A DNA stretch of 64,000 nucleotides, taken from positions 2,232,001-2,296,000 of the forward strand of contig NZ_JAADJV010000001.1 of NCBI RefSeq assembly GCF_011684115.1, written 5' to 3'. Shown here piece by piece: positions 9,623 through 19,119 of this stretch (the stretch's first letter is position 1; each line of letters opens with the position of its first letter). This DNA is from Rahnella aceris (GTDB taxonomy: Bacteria; Pseudomonadota; Gammaproteobacteria; Enterobacterales; Enterobacteriaceae). The notes below the pieces were generated by a model that was not told where the DNA came from, did not search any database, and was given only the letters and a program-made list of their open reading frames with translations. The translations under genes were made by a program, and so were the position numbers.

Positions 9623-10825
9623 ATGGAAACTTGGAAAGTAAATTTAATCTCCGTCTGGCTGGGTTGTTTTTTTACCGGCATGGCGATGAGTCAGATCCTG
9701 CCTTTTTTACCCCTTTATATCGAACAACTTGGCGTAACGTCTCATGAATCCCTGAGCCTGTGGTCAGGGCTGGTATTCAGCGGCACGTTCCTGGTTTCCG
9801 CCATCGTTGCGCCGTTGTGGGGCAGTCTGGCTGACCGCAAAGGCCGCAAACTGATGTTGCTGCGCGCCGCGCTGGGGATGGCGATTGTCATGATGTTGCA
9901 GGGGTTCGCCACCAACGTCTGGCAGCTTTTCATTCTGCGCACACTAATGGGCCTGACGTCCGGGTATATTCCCAACGCGATGGCGCTGGTCGCCTCGCAG
10001 GTCCCGCGCGATAAAAGTGGCTGGGCGCTCGGCACGCTGTCTACCGGCCAGGTATCCGGCGTGATTATCGGCCCGCTGCTCGGCGGCTTTATGGCTGACC
10101 ATCTGGGCCTGCGCACGGTGTTTTTCGTCACCAGCGGCATGCTGTTTATCAGCTTTCTGATCACATTATTTTTGATTAAAGAACGCGTGGTGCCGGTCAC
10201 CAAAGCCAACCGTCTGAGCGGCAAAGCCGTATTTACTACGCTGCCCTACCCGTGGCTGATTGTCAGCCTGTTCGTCACCACCATGATGATTCAGCTCGCC
10301 AACGGTTCCATCAGCCCGATCCTGACACTATTTATCCGCGAACTGTCATCGGATACCAGCAATATCGCCTTTATCAGTGGTGTGATTGCCGCCGTGCCGG
10401 GCGTTTCCGCGCTGATGGCCGCCCCGAAACTTGGCAAGCTCGGCGACCGCATTGGCGCGCATCGCATTCTGATTGCCGCGCTGGTTTTTTGCTTCATTCT
10501 GTTTTGCCTGATGGCACTGATTAATACGCCGACCCAGCTCGGGATCCTGCGTTTCATGCTCGGTTTCGGCGATGGCGCGCTGATGCCTGCGGTACAGGCG
10601 TTGCTGGTGAAATACAGCAGTGATCAGGTCACCGGCCGGATATTCGGTTACAACCAGTCTTTTATGTATCTCGGGAATGTGGTCGGGCCGCTGATTGGCT
10701 CAAGTGCCTCGGCACTGCTTGGCTTCCGCTGGGTGTTTATTGTCACGGCGATACTGGTGCTGTTCAATACGGTGCAGGTTTGGTGGAGTTTTCGGCAGGT
10801 GCCGACGGGGCGGGTCAGGTTTTGA
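9623..10825 (+). CDS. mdtG: multidrug efflux MFS transporter MdtG
   Basis: A 12-TM MFS protein of 400 residues closely resembling E. coli MdtG (YceE). Conserved stretches include WLGCFFTG, the TM2-TM3 motif A ([15 protein letters not shown]), the [11 protein letters not shown] motif, [10 protein letters not shown], and [10 protein letters not shown] near the C-terminus. It is a proton-driven exporter implicated in fosfomycin and deoxycholate tolerance in E. coli. I start it at METWKVN because the upstream part of the frame is not family-like; the ribosome-binding site (TAAGG) is distant, so the start is not certain. A palindromic repeat begins only 3 nt after its stop. Confidence 0.9.
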   Translation: METWKVNLISVWLGCFFTGMAMSQILPFLPLYIEQLGVTSHESLSLWSGLVFSGTFLVSAIVAPLWGSLADRKGRKLMLLRAALGMAIVMMLQGFATNVWQLFILRTLMGLTSGYIPNAMALVASQVPRDKSGWALGTLSTGQVSGVIIGPLLGGFMADHLGLRTVFFVTSGMLFISFLITLFLIKERVVPVTKANRLSGKAVFTTLPYPWLIVSLFVTTMMIQLANGSISPILTLFIRELSSDTSNIAFISGVIAAVPGVSALMAAPKLGKLGDRIGAHRILIAALVFCFILFCLMALINTPTQLGILRFMLGFGDGALMPAVQALLVKYSSDQVTGRIFGYNQSFMYLGNVVGPLIGSSASALLGFRWVFIVTAILVLFNTVQVWWSFRQVPTGRVRF

Positions 10826-10828
10826 TTT

Positions 10829-10960
10829 GCTCCTCCCCCTGCGAAGGGGGAGGCCGGGAGGGGGTTTTAAGGGCTGACACCATTATCCCTGCACACTTCA
10901 GCTTTCATTTTTTGATCTTAATACCCCACCCCAACCCTCCCCTTCGCAAGGGAGGGAGCT
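10829..10960. repeat. palindromic intergenic repeat, copy 1 (full length, about 132 bp)
   Basis: The left end is CTCCTCCCCCTGCGAAGGGG continuing into GAGGCCGGGAGGG. The right end is ACCCCACCCCAACCCTCCCC continuing into TTCGCAAGGGAGGG. The two ends form related hairpins in opposite orientation around a variable middle, a REP-doublet/MITE-like plan. It lies between convergent mdtG and ybhL. A second near-complete copy is at 29080-29208 and a half copy at 21561-21588. Confidence 0.8.
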
Positions 10961-10982
10961 AATAAACCTAACCTGTCAGCAT

Positions 10983-11012
10983 AAAAAAAGGGACACTTCT
11001 CAGTGCCCCTTT
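10983..11012 (-). terminator. ybhL terminator
   Basis: The stem AAAGGGaCACT/AGTGcCCCTTT (one mismatch) is followed on the minus strand by a run of seven T, 20 bp past ybhL. Confidence 0.75.
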
Positions 11013-11035
11013 CTCATATTTGAAATCAAAAAACC

Positions 11036-11746
11036 TTACCGGCGGTTGCCGAAGATCCGCAACAACATCAGGAACAGGTTGATGAAATCGAGATACAAGG
11101 TCAGTGCGCCAACAATCGAGTATTTACGAAAGTTATCGCGGTCATCCGCTGACAACTGCGCACCCATATTTTTCAGCTTCTGCGTGTCATACGCCGTCAG
11201 ACCGACGAAGATCAGCACACCAGCGTACGAAATGATGTTCGCGAGGCCGGAGCTTTTCAGCCACATGTTCACCAGTGATGCCAGCACCAGACCAATCAGC
11301 GCCATGAACAACATGCTGCCGATCCCGGTCAGGTCGCGCTTGGTCACGTAACCGTAGACACTCATTGCGCCGAACATACCGGCAGCGACGATGAACGTTC
11401 CGAAGATTGAATCACCGGTGTAGACCAGAAAAATGCTGGAAAGCGTCAGACCGGTCAGTGCGGAATACAGCATAAACAGGCCGGTGGCGACCGTGCCGCT
11501 CAGGCGGTTCACCATGCCTGAAATCACGAACACCAGCGCCAGTTGCGCGATGATCAAGCCGAAGAAAGTAATCTGGCTGGAGAAAACAAAGCTCATGATT
11601 TTTTCAGAGCCGGAAGCGTACCAGGCCACAAATGCGGTCAGCAGCAAACCACAGAACATCCAGCCATACACTTGCGCCATGTACGCCTGAATGCCGGTAT
11701 TCGCGCGTTCAACAATTGAACCGTTACTGCGTGGATATCGATCCAT
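11036..11746 (-). CDS. ybhL: Bax inhibitor-1 family membrane protein YbhL
   Basis: A 236-residue inner-membrane protein with seven hydrophobic helices. It starts MDRYPRSNGSIVERANTG and ends INLFLMLLRIFGNRR, both close to E. coli YbhL (234 aa). The BI-1 signature TAYDTQKLKNMG, with the conserved Asp in the penultimate helix region, is present at about 182-193. Family members (YccA, TMBIM) act as calcium-leak or stress-related channels in other organisms; the role of YbhL is not established. Its position next to moaE is the same as in E. coli. Confidence 0.94.
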   Translation of the reverse strand: MDRYPRSNGSIVERANTGIQAYMAQVYGWMFCGLLLTAFVAWYASGSEKIMSFVFSSQITFFGLIIAQLALVFVISGMVNRLSGTVATGLFMLYSALTGLTLSSIFLVYTGDSIFGTFIVAAGMFGAMSVYGYVTKRDLTGIGSMLFMALIGLVLASLVNMWLKSSGLANIISYAGVLIFVGLTAYDTQKLKNMGAQLSADDRDNFRKYSIVGALTLYLDFINLFLMLLRIFGNRR

Positions 11747-11864
11747 GATGATTACCCTTTTGCATGGAGGATGAAAAATGAGGCCAAAACAGCCTCCCGA
11801 TTTGTAAAGCGTATCACAGATAGAGAGAAAAGCATGGGAGGTCTGCGTGTGGTTGAGGCGCTAT

Positions 11865-12317
11865 TTACCAGCGCGCCGCCGCCTGTTTATCACTGTCGCG
11901 GGCATCGACCCAGCGATCACCCTCTTCTGTGGCTTCACGCTTCCAGAACGGCGCGCGGGTTTTCAGATGATCCATAATGAATTCATTGGCTTCAAAAGCC
12001 ATGCCGCGATGTGCGCTGGTCACGCCGACAAACACAATTTCATCGCCCGGATACATGGGTCCCACACGGTGATAAACAGACACACGTTGCAGCGGCCAGC
12101 GGGTACGGGCTTCAGCAACAATCTCAGCCAGCGCTTTTTCGGTCATGCCCGGATAATGTTCCAGCGTTAAGGCGCTGACATGATTACCCAGATTATGATT
12201 ACGCACTTTGCCGGTAAACGTGACCACGGCACCGTCAGCGTCCGATTGCGCCAGCCAGTTGTACTCATCACCCACGCTGAACGGCGCGGCATCAACAACA
12301 ATTTTCGTCTGATCCAT
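11865..12317 (-). CDS. moaE: molybdopterin synthase catalytic subunit
   Basis: The large subunit (150 aa) of molybdopterin synthase. With thiocarboxylated MoaD it inserts two sulfurs into cyclic pyranopterin monophosphate. Characteristic segments are GAVVTFTGKVRNHN, LEHYPGMTEK, VYHRVGPMYPGDEIVFV and the catalytic-loop region FWKREATEEGDRWV with its conserved lysine. The start MDQTKIVV is chosen because the frame upstream overlaps moaD and because it gives the E. coli length; it begins 1 nt after the moaD stop, implying translational coupling. It is the last gene of moaABCDE. Confidence 0.96.
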   Translation of the reverse strand: MDQTKIVVDAAPFSVGDEYNWLAQSDADGAVVTFTGKVRNHNLGNHVSALTLEHYPGMTEKALAEIVAEARTRWPLQRVSVYHRVGPMYPGDEIVFVGVTSAHRGMAFEANEFIMDHLKTRAPFWKREATEEGDRWVDARDSDKQAAARW

Positions 12318-12318
12318 C

Positions 12319-12564
12319 TCAGCCCCCGGTGACCGGCGGGAAGAACGCCACTTCATCGCCCGCACGCAGCGGATGCGCCATCGTGGTCAGCGTCTGGTTA
12401 ACCGCCACCAGTAATTTCCCGGATTCCAGCGCCAGTGCCCAGCGGTCGCCGCGTCCGGTGAGCGAAGCGCGCAGCTCCTCCACCGTGGCGAAATCAGCAG
12501 GGAGTTGCAGACCGGAGGTGCCGGTCAGTTCGCGTACCTGCGCGAAGAACAGAATGTCGATCAT
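12319..12564 (-). CDS. moaD: molybdopterin synthase sulfur carrier subunit
   Basis: An 81-residue ubiquitin-like protein ending in the double glycine (FPPVTGG) needed for adenylation by MoeB and thiocarboxylate formation. It begins [13 protein letters not shown], as in MoaD. Its ATG overlaps the moaC stop by 4 nt and its stop is 1 nt from the moaE start, so the three are tightly coupled. Confidence 0.96.
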   Translation of the reverse strand: MIDILFFAQVRELTGTSGLQLPADFATVEELRASLTGRGDRWALALESGKLLVAVNQTLTTMAHPLRAGDEVAFFPPVTGG

Positions 12565-13052
12565 ACTTCCACCTTACCTTCCGCCTTAAAATCTCCTGAT
12601 TTACCGCCGCTTTTCTCCAGCAGGCGGATCGGGCCAATCACCATATCTTTTTGCACGGCTTTGCACATGTCGTAGATAGTGAGTGCCGCCACAGAAGCCG
12701 CCGTCAGCGCTTCCATTTCCACGCCGGTTTTACCGCTCAGACGGCAGCGGGATTCGATGCGCACACGGTTATGTTCCGGCTGTGCTTGCAGATTCACTTC
12801 CACTTTGGTCAGCAGCAGCGGATGACACAATGGGATCAGATCCCAGGTTTTCTTCGCCGCCTGAATGCCAGCGATACGCGCCGTAGCAAATACATCACCT
12901 TTATGGTGATTACCGTTGATGATCATCGCCAGCGTGTCAGCGGCCATTTCAACAAAAGCTTCGGCGCGGGCCTCGCGGACCGTTTCGGCTTTACCGGAAA
13001 CATCCACCATGTGAGCGTCGCCGGACGCATTAATATGGGTCAGTTCAGACAT
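12561..13052 (-). CDS. moaC: cyclic pyranopterin monophosphate synthase
   Basis: The 163-residue MoaC converts the MoaA product (3',8-cyclo-7,8-dihydro-GTP) to cPMP. Visible hallmarks are [43 protein letters not shown] with the active-site [16 protein letters not shown], and IYDMCKA with DMxK-like catalytic residues. The start [11 protein letters not shown] is selected over a Met 11 codons upstream because it matches the family and lies 2 nt after the moaB stop. Length agrees with E. coli (161). Confidence 0.96.
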   Translation of the reverse strand: MSELTHINASGDAHMVDVSGKAETVREARAEAFVEMAADTLAMIINGNHHKGDVFATARIAGIQAAKKTWDLIPLCHPLLLTKVEVNLQAQPEHNRVRIESRCRLSGKTGVEMEALTAASVAALTIYDMCKAVQKDMVIGPIRLLEKSGGKSGDFKAEGKVEV

Positions 13053-13054
13053 AC

Positions 13055-13567
13055 TTATTTCTTCAAATGTGGAGTGAAATTGCACGGCCCCTGACGGGCA
13101 TCGAGCTGCGCTTCAATAATGTTGTCCCAGGCAGTCTGGCAGGCGCGGGTTGAACCGGGCATGGCGAAAATCACCGTCTGGTTGGCGATGCCGCCGATGG
13201 CGCGCGACTGAATCGTCGAGGTGCCGATATCTTCAAACGACACCATGCGAAACAGCTCGCCAAAACCTTCAATTTCACGGTCAAACAAAGGCTTCAGCGC
13301 TTCCGGCGTATTGTTGCCCGCGTTAAAACCCGTGCCACCGTTGACCAAAATCGCCTGAATCTTTTCATCCGCAATCCACGCAGATACAACAGCGCGGATG
13401 CTGTAAATGTTCTCTTTGACAATTTGCTGCGCGACGACATGATGGCCGCCTTCGGTCACCGCTTCTTTCAGGTAATGCCCGGACGTGTCTTCAGCGTCGG
13501 TTCGGCGGTCAGAAACCGTCATGATCGCGACAGATAAAGGCAAGAACTCTTTACTGGCTTTGCTCAT
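13055..13567 (-). CDS. moaB: molybdenum cofactor biosynthesis protein B
   Basis: A 170-residue protein of the MoaB/MogA (MPT-binding) fold. It carries [15 protein letters not shown], the [16 protein letters not shown] loop and [18 protein letters not shown], and ends FTPHLKK as in E. coli. MoaB is related to the MPT adenylyltransferase MogA; its exact role in E. coli is unclear. The start at MSKASKEF has AAGGAGC 6 nt upstream; the upstream frame runs back into moaA and is not used. It lies 31 bp after moaA. Confidence 0.95.
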   Translation of the reverse strand: MSKASKEFLPLSVAIMTVSDRRTDAEDTSGHYLKEAVTEGGHHVVAQQIVKENIYSIRAVVSAWIADEKIQAILVNGGTGFNAGNNTPEALKPLFDREIEGFGELFRMVSFEDIGTSTIQSRAIGGIANQTVIFAMPGSTRACQTAWDNIIEAQLDARQGPCNFTPHLKK

Positions 13568-13598
13568 CAGTTTGCTCCTTAAACGATCAGTACCGGGT

Positions 13599-14585
13599 TT
13601 AGCCGCCGATAAACGACAGGTTCTGAGTAATTCCGGTATTGCCTTCATGCAGGAAGTGGGTTTGTTTTTTACGGCTGAGGCCGCCCTGAATGCGGTCCAT
13701 CAAATCGTCCTGTTGCATGTCGTCGGCTAATAAATCCCGTAACGGAATGCCTTGCTCGCCGAACAGACACAAATGCAGATTGCCGAGGGCAGACACACGC
13801 AGCCGGTTGCAACTGGCGCAGAAGTCTTTTTCGTACGGCATGATCAGACCGATTTCACCCAGATAATCCGGATGACTGAAGACTTGCGCGGGGCCATCAC
13901 TGCGTGAGCGAAGTTGTAACTGCCAGCCCTGACGCACCAGTTGCTCGCGCAGCACCTCACCGGAGACGTGGTGTTTGCGGAACAAGTCGCCGCCGTCGCC
14001 GGTTTCCATCAGTTCAATGAAACGCAGCTGGATCGGACGGGTTTTTATCCAGTCGAGGAAGGTATTCAGGCTGGCGTGATTGACATCGCGCATCAGCACG
14101 GTATTGACTTTCACCTTGCTGAAACCGGCGTCAAAGGCCGCATCTATACCCGCCATAACGTCGCGGAATTTATCCTGACCGGTGATGGCGTGAAACTGGC
14201 GGGCGTCGAGACTGTCGACGCTGACGTTGATGTTGGTCAGACCGGCATCGCGCCATTTATCGATATCACGCGCCATGCGATAACCGTTAGTGGTCACCGC
14301 GAGGGTTTTGATGGAAGGATTTTCGCGCACTGCGGCAATGATCTCGCAGAAATCGCGGCGCAGCGACGGCTCTCCACCGGTCAGGCGCACTTTTTCCGTT
14401 CCCAGACTGGCGAACGCGCGGCTGACCCGACGGATTTCATCGAGCGAGAGAAAGCTTTTATTGCTGTGTCCGTGCGGCTTGTAGCCATCCGGCAGACAAT
14501 AGGTGCAACGAAAATTGCACACATCTGTGATCGACAGCCGCAAGTAATAAAACTTGCGGGCAAAAGCATCAGTAAGTTGAAGCAC
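13599..14585 (-). CDS. moaA: GTP 3',8-cyclase MoaA (radical SAM)
   Basis: A radical-SAM enzyme starting molybdopterin synthesis from GTP. The N-terminal [4Fe-4S] motif CNFRCTYC is at about 22-29, the C-terminal cluster [18 protein letters not shown] is near residue 250, and the protein ends FIGG, the conserved C-terminal double glycine. I choose a GTG start at 14585, reading [17 protein letters not shown], because it matches the E. coli N-terminus ([14 protein letters not shown]) and has GGAAAGG about 8 nt upstream; an ATG at 14651 would start inside the riboswitch. This gives 328 aa against 329 in E. coli. First gene of the moa operon. Confidence 0.95.
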   Translation of the reverse strand: MLQLTDAFARKFYYLRLSITDVCNFRCTYCLPDGYKPHGHSNKSFLSLDEIRRVSRAFASLGTEKVRLTGGEPSLRRDFCEIIAAVRENPSIKTLAVTTNGYRMARDIDKWRDAGLTNINVSVDSLDARQFHAITGQDKFRDVMAGIDAAFDAGFSKVKVNTVLMRDVNHASLNTFLDWIKTRPIQLRFIELMETGDGGDLFRKHHVSGEVLREQLVRQGWQLQLRSRSDGPAQVFSHPDYLGEIGLIMPYEKDFCASCNRLRVSALGNLHLCLFGEQGIPLRDLLADDMQQDDLMDRIQGGLSRKKQTHFLHEGNTGITQNLSFIGG

Positions 14586-14605
14586 CTTAACACCTTTCCA
14601 GATAC

Positions 14606-14722
14606 GGGAGATGCGGGCATTTCTGCCATGCACCCTGGTGACTTTCGTCACGGCCAGGGCTCCATATTGTTTCTGTGGGAACGACGTCAGAAAGGCAACT
14701 TAGGAACCAGGGCTAGGAGTTG
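14606..14722 (-). promoter_or_regulatory. Moco (molybdenum cofactor) riboswitch upstream of moaA
   Basis: On the minus strand the moaA leader carries the conserved pieces of the Moco RNA motif: CTCCTAGCCCTGGTTCC at the 5' end (14704-14720), then GGAGCCCTGGCCGTGACG, the tetraloop GAAAGTCACCAGGGTGCATGG, and GGCAGAAATGCC just before the ribosome-binding site. The hairpin GTGAC-GAAA-GTCAC is perfect. Its closeness to the moaA RBS suggests translational control by the cofactor, as proposed for E. coli moaA. Recognised from motif memory; ends are approximate. Confidence 0.88.
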
Positions 14723-14773
14723 ATTCATGCCGTCCATAGCGGATCGAGAATGAATACGGGGGTAACGGGGGAT

Positions 14774-14803
14774 ATTCTAACGCCGCAAAGTCCTGAACGC
14801 CAA
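14774..14803 (-). promoter_or_regulatory. candidate moa promoter
   Basis: On the minus strand, TTGGCG (-35) and TAGAAT (-10) are separated by 18 nt. This places transcription start about 45-50 nt before the riboswitch. Read by eye only. Confidence 0.4.
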
Positions 14804-14994
14804 GATGGTTTTTCGTTATGCATTTTGATACATAACGATTTTTTACGACAAAAGGCTGCATTTTCAACGCTGAAACTGCCCGGTTTTTAATGTCCTGAGA
14901 GTGGCGTGAAGGGATAACATCTTGTTGCAAAATTAGGTAAAATCCGCCGCAGAAAACGATGTAAACCCGCCGCTCCCCATTTGAAAGGAAAACC

Positions 14995-15903
14995 ATGCGC
15001 AACCGAACATTAGCAGACCTCGACCGGGTGGTGGCATTAGGCGGAGGTCACGGGCTGGGCCGTGTGATGTCTTCACTCTCGCTGCTGGGTCCGCGCCTGA
15101 CCGGCATTGTGACGACCACCGATAACGGCGGTTCGACTGGCCGTATCCGCCGTTCCGTTGGCGGCATTGCCTGGGGCGATATGCGCAATTGCCTGAATCA
15201 GCTGATCACCGAACCGAGTCTGGCGTCGGCGATGTTCGAATACCGTTTCAGCGGCCAGGGCGAGCTGGATGGCCATAATCTTGGCAATCTGATGCTGCGC
15301 GCGCTGGATCATCTCACCGTGCGCCCGCTCGAAGCGATCAATCTGGTACGAAGCCTGCTGAAAGTCGACGCAGAACTGATCCCGATGTCAGAACAGCCAG
15401 TCGATCTGGCGGCCATTGATGCCAATGGTGAAACGGTTCACGGCGAAGTCAACGTCGATAAACTGACGCTGATCCCGCGAGAACTGCGGCTGGAACCTCA
15501 GGTGCCGGCCACGCGCGAAGCGTTACAGGCCATTGCTGAGGCAAATCTGATCCTGATCGGGCCGGGGAGTTTCTTTACCAGCCTGATGCCGTTGTTACTG
15601 ATGAATGATCTGACAACCGCGCTGCGCCGCAGCCGGGCGCATATCGTGTATATCGGAAATCTGGGGAAGGAACTGAGTGTCGCCGCCGCGTCGCTGACGC
15701 TGGACGACAAACTGGATATGATCGAGAAACGCATCGGCCGCCGCGCCGATGCCGCGATTGTCGGGCCGAAAGTCAAAATCGGCGGAAGTGCCACTGAACA
15801 TCTGATTATTCAAAGCCCGCTCGAAGCCAGTGATGTGCCCTATCGTCATGACCGCGACATGTTACGCATGGCGATTGAAGAGGCGCTGCAAAAAATGATC
15901 TGA
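14995..15903 (+). CDS. yvcK: UDP-GlcNAc-binding regulator YvcK/YbhK
   Basis: A 302-residue member of the CofD-like (UPF0052) family. It begins [17 protein letters not shown], the nucleotide-binding glycine loop, with [33 protein letters not shown] and [13 protein letters not shown] as further family motifs. In Bacillus, YvcK binds UDP-GlcNAc and links carbon state to cell-wall synthesis; the enterobacterial form (YbhK) is less studied. The gene is divergent from moa, as in E. coli, and has its own terminator. Confidence 0.92.
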   Translation: MRNRTLADLDRVVALGGGHGLGRVMSSLSLLGPRLTGIVTTTDNGGSTGRIRRSVGGIAWGDMRNCLNQLITEPSLASAMFEYRFSGQGELDGHNLGNLMLRALDHLTVRPLEAINLVRSLLKVDAELIPMSEQPVDLAAIDANGETVHGEVNVDKLTLIPRELRLEPQVPATREALQAIAEANLILIGPGSFFTSLMPLLLMNDLTTALRRSRAHIVYIGNLGKELSVAAASLTLDDKLDMIEKRIGRRADAAIVGPKVKIGGSATEHLIIQSPLEASDVPYRHDRDMLRMAIEEALQKMI

Positions 15904-15924
15904 TTGGTAAACATCAGATATAAG

Positions 15925-15950
15925 AAAGGCCGCGCGATGCGGCCTTTTTT
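15925..15950 (+). terminator. yvcK terminator
   Basis: AAAGGCCGC and GCGGCCTTTTTT form a strong stem with a six-T tail, 22 bp after the yvcK stop. It also faces the convergent hydrolase gene. Confidence 0.85.
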
Positions 15951-15967
15951 GCGTCCGAAAACTGAAT

Positions 15968-16492
15968 TTACTGCCAGTCAGCCAGGATTTCCGCAGTGGT
16001 TTTTACCGTTACCGGATTTCCCGGCACAGATAACTCACGCCACACTTCATTATGCTGCCCGATCAGTTGCTGCGCCGTCGCGTGTGTGCGATCGCCGGTA
16101 GTGTGCGCATCTGACGCAACCGTCACGGCATAGCCTTTGCTGGCAGCGATTTTGATGGTGGTGTCTACGCAATAATCCGTTGCACAACCGCAAAGGGTAA
16201 AACGGGTCGCATTCAGTTCCTGCAGAACGTTATCGAGTGAAGTGCGGTAGAAGGAATCACAGGCGGTTTTAGTCACAGAAATCGCGCCTTCCGGCTGATG
16301 CAATTCCGGTAATATCTGCCAGAATTCGCTGCCTTCGGTCATTTTACCTTCAGCGTGCTGAATGAAAATAACCCGCCCTGCCCGGTCAATCAGCTGATTA
16401 ATGCGCTCAGCCCGTCCGCTGCGGTCATAACGCGGGGAAGCGAACACCCCGTTTTGCATATCCACCACGATAAGAACATGTTGCTCTGACAC
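15968..16492 (-). CDS. isochorismatase-family cysteine hydrolase
   Basis: A 174-residue alpha/beta hydrolase of the isochorismatase/nicotinamidase-related family. The triad residues are in place (numbered from the GTG start): Asp11 in LIVVDMQNGVF, Lys75 in SVTKTACDSF, and Cys108 in LCGCATDYCVDTT, with the cis-peptide-type GCATDYCV context. The start is taken at GTG (MSEQHVLIVVDMQ) behind a GAGG ribosome site; an ATG five codons upstream (16507) lies inside that site. Substrate unknown: small amides or N-carbamoyl compounds are typical. Transcribed in the same direction as the VF530 gene, 40 bp downstream of it. Confidence 0.85.
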   Translation of the reverse strand: MSEQHVLIVVDMQNGVFASPRYDRSGRAERINQLIDRAGRVIFIQHAEGKMTEGSEFWQILPELHQPEGAISVTKTACDSFYRTSLDNVLQELNATRFTLCGCATDYCVDTTIKIAASKGYAVTVASDAHTTGDRTHATAQQLIGQHNEVWRELSVPGNPVTVKTTAEILADWQ

Positions 16493-16532
16493 GATCCTTC
16501 CCCTCAAATGAACAGAATGAAATGCGCCTAAA

Positions 16533-16901
16533 TTACTTTTTCACCAGCGGATGGTTATTCCACGGGCTGTCGGCAGCCGGTTTGGCGGTGCTGACTTTTG
16601 GCTTTTGCGGAGCCTGTGCTGAGAGCGGTGTGCGGCGCTTGCTGCGGGTCATATCCGGGCGCAGATGACCTTCAATGAAATCCAGATACAGCGTTTCCAC
16701 TTCCTTACGCGCCCACGGCGTGCGGCGCAGAAATTTCAGGCTGGATTTCACACTCGGGTCGCTTTTGAAGCAGTTGATATTCACCTGCGAGGCCAGCGCC
16801 GGCCAGCCAAAGTTATCCACCAGCGTTGTCAGCAGTTTTTCCAGCGTGACGCCGTGCAGCGGATCTTTCGCTGCGCCAGGGTTTTGTGGTGTATCAGTCA
16901 T
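16533..16901 (-). CDS. VF530 (DUF2132) family protein
   Basis: The 122-residue protein contains the compact VF530 domain: [40 protein letters not shown] and [12 protein letters not shown] (about residues 13-76). The structure of the family has been solved and suggested DNA binding, but function is unproven. The C-terminal 45 residues are basic and Pro/Ala-rich, an extension of likely disorder. It lies between uvrB and the isochorismatase-like gene on the same strand; 66 bp separate it from the uvrB stop. Confidence 0.85.
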   Translation of the reverse strand: MTDTPQNPGAAKDPLHGVTLEKLLTTLVDNFGWPALASQVNINCFKSDPSVKSSLKFLRRTPWARKEVETLYLDFIEGHLRPDMTRSKRRTPLSAQAPQKPKVSTAKPAADSPWNNHPLVKK

Positions 16902-16967
16902 TGGCTCGCTCTTCGTTAAAATGTCTGGGTCATGATTTTTAAGCCGCGCAGTCTACCACCCTTCTCG

Positions 16968-18974
16968 TTACGAAATCGCAATAAACTGCTCACGCAGGGC
17001 ATGCAACTCGTCGCGCGTGTTGGCCGCCTCTTCGAATTCCAGATTTTGCGCGTGCGCATACATCTTGCTTTCCAGCTCTTTGATGCGTTGCTCCAGCGCT
17101 TTCGGCGTAAGCGATTTGAAGGTTTGCGCCGCTTCGGCATCGCGTTTGTCTTTGTTCTTTTTGGTTTTCGGCTGACCGAGTTGCAGGATGTCGGAGATCT
17201 TCTTGTTCAGCCCCATCGGCGTGATGCCGTTTTCGAGGTTGTACGCTTCCTGTTTGGCGCGACGTCGTTCGGTTTCTTCAATGGCGCGGGCCATTGAATT
17301 GGTAATTTTATCACCGTACAGAATCGCTTTACCGTTGAGGTTACGTGCCGCGCGGCCGATGGTCTGGATAAGCGAACGTTCAGAACGCAGGAAGCCTTCC
17401 TTGTCCGCATCGAGAATCGCCACCAGCGACACTTCCGGCATGTCCAGCCCTTCGCGCAGTAAGTTGATGCCGACCAGCACGTCAAATTCCCCCAGACGCA
17501 AATCGCGGATAATCTCGACGCGCTCGACGGTATCGATATCAGAGTGCAGGTAACGCACCTTCTCGCCGTGTTCCTCCAGATACTCAGTCAGATCCTCGGC
17601 CATACGCTTGGTGAGCGTGGTGACCAGCACACGCTCGTTAATCGCCACGCGCTTGCGGATTTCAGACAGCAGGTCATCAACCTGCGTGGTTACCGGTCGC
17701 ACTTCGATGATCGGATCCAGCAAACCGGTCGGACGCACGACCTGATCGACCACATCGTCACCGGATTTCTCCAGCTCGTATTTGCCCGGCGTGGCCGAGA
17801 CATAAATACTTTGCGGCGCCAGGGCTTCGAATTCCTCAAAGCGCATCGGGCGGTTATCCAGCGCCGAAGGCAGGCGGAAACCGTATTCCACCAGCGTTTC
17901 TTTACGCGAGCGGTCGCCTTTGTACATACCGCCGATTTGCGGAATGGTGACGTGCGATTCATCGACAATCAGCAGGCCGTCAGCCGGTAAATAATCAAAC
18001 AGCGTCGGCGGCGGCTCGCCCGGCCCGCGGCCAGACAGATAACGTGAGTAGTTTTCGATACCGGAGCAATAACCCAGCTCGTTCATCATTTCGAGATCAA
18101 ACTGCGTACGCTGGCTGATGCGCTGTTCTTCCAGCAATTTGTTGTTGGCCAGCAACACTTTGCGGCGATCCGCCAGTTCGACTTTAATTTCTTCCATCGC
18201 CTGCACAATACGTTCGCGTGGCGTGACGTAGTGGGTTTTCGGGTAGATGGTGAAACGCGGCACTTCATGCTGCACCTGGCCTGTCAGCGGATCAAACAGC
18301 GAAAGGCGTTCAACTTCCTGATCAAATAACTCAATGCGCAGCGCCAGATCGTCCGATTCCGCCGGGAACACATCAATCACTTCGCCACGCACGCGGAAAG
18401 TACTGCGCTGGAAAGCCTGATCGTTGCGTGCATATTGCAGTTCCGCCAGACGACGCAGGATCGAACGCTGATCGATAATCATCCCTTTGGTCAGGTGAAG
18501 CATCATTTTCAGGTATAAGTCCGGGTCGCCCAGACCGTAAATCGCAGAAACAGAGGCCACCACAATGACATCGCGCCGTTCGAGCAGCGCTTTGGTGGCA
18601 GAAAGACGCATCTGCTCAATGTGTTCGTTCACCGAGGCGTCTTTTTCGATAAAGGTATCGGAACTCGGAACATACGCCTCAGGCTGATAATAGTCATAGT
18701 AAGAGACGAAATATTCGACGGCGTTTTCCGGGAAGAACTCTTTCATCTCGCCGTATAACTGTGCGGCCAGCGTTTTGTTGGGGGCAAGCACCATCGTCGG
18801 ACGGTTCAGATCCGCAATCACATTCGCCACGGTAAAGGTTTTTCCTGAACCGGTTACCCCGAGCAATGTCTGGTGCGCCAGTCCGTTCTCCAGCCCTTCT
18901 TCCAGACGGCGTATTGCCTCAGGCTGGTCACCTGACGGTTTAAATTCGGAATGCAGTTTGAACTCTTTACTCAT
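16968..18974 (-). CDS. uvrB: excinuclease ABC subunit B
   Basis: The damage-verifying helicase-like subunit of nucleotide excision repair, 668 residues. Walker [15 protein letters not shown] is at about 39-52, the DNA-clamping beta-hairpin with [12 protein letters not shown] follows at about 92-103, helicase motif II DESH and motif [11 protein letters not shown] come later, and the C-terminal UVR domain (about 628-664) binds UvrC. UvrA loads it on damage and UvrC then incises. A LexA box lies about 125 bp upstream, so SOS control is expected. Confidence 0.98.
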   Translation of the reverse strand: MSKEFKLHSEFKPSGDQPEAIRRLEEGLENGLAHQTLLGVTGSGKTFTVANVIADLNRPTMVLAPNKTLAAQLYGEMKEFFPENAVEYFVSYYDYYQPEAYVPSSDTFIEKDASVNEHIEQMRLSATKALLERRDVIVVASVSAIYGLGDPDLYLKMMLHLTKGMIIDQRSILRRLAELQYARNDQAFQRSTFRVRGEVIDVFPAESDDLALRIELFDQEVERLSLFDPLTGQVQHEVPRFTIYPKTHYVTPRERIVQAMEEIKVELADRRKVLLANNKLLEEQRISQRTQFDLEMMNELGYCSGIENYSRYLSGRGPGEPPPTLFDYLPADGLLIVDESHVTIPQIGGMYKGDRSRKETLVEYGFRLPSALDNRPMRFEEFEALAPQSIYVSATPGKYELEKSGDDVVDQVVRPTGLLDPIIEVRPVTTQVDDLLSEIRKRVAINERVLVTTLTKRMAEDLTEYLEEHGEKVRYLHSDIDTVERVEIIRDLRLGEFDVLVGINLLREGLDMPEVSLVAILDADKEGFLRSERSLIQTIGRAARNLNGKAILYGDKITNSMARAIEETERRRAKQEAYNLENGITPMGLNKKISDILQLGQPKTKKNKDKRDAEAAQTFKSLTPKALEQRIKELESKMYAHAQNLEFEEAANTRDELHALREQFIAIS

Positions 18975-19099
18975 GACGGGCTACCTGACTGAAATGGGAA
19001 TGCATAGGGCCGTGCGCGCTGAACGGGTGAACAGTTTGCGGAAAAATAGTATGAAAGACTTCGCGATTTTTGCCAGCCCTGATTTTACCTTCGCTATAA

Positions 19100-19119
19100 T
19101 ACTGTATATAAAACCAGCT
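19100..19119. promoter_or_regulatory. LexA (SOS) box of uvrB
   Basis: TACTGTATATAAAACCAGCT contains CTG-N10-CAG with an AT-rich centre and matches the SOS consensus TACTGTATATATATACAGTA at most positions. It lies 126 bp before the uvrB ATG, in agreement with SOS induction of uvrB. Confidence 0.85.

Noticed and set aside
13941..14723. 260-codon frame antisense to moaA
   Set aside because: Shadow of moaA and of the riboswitch; composition not protein-like.
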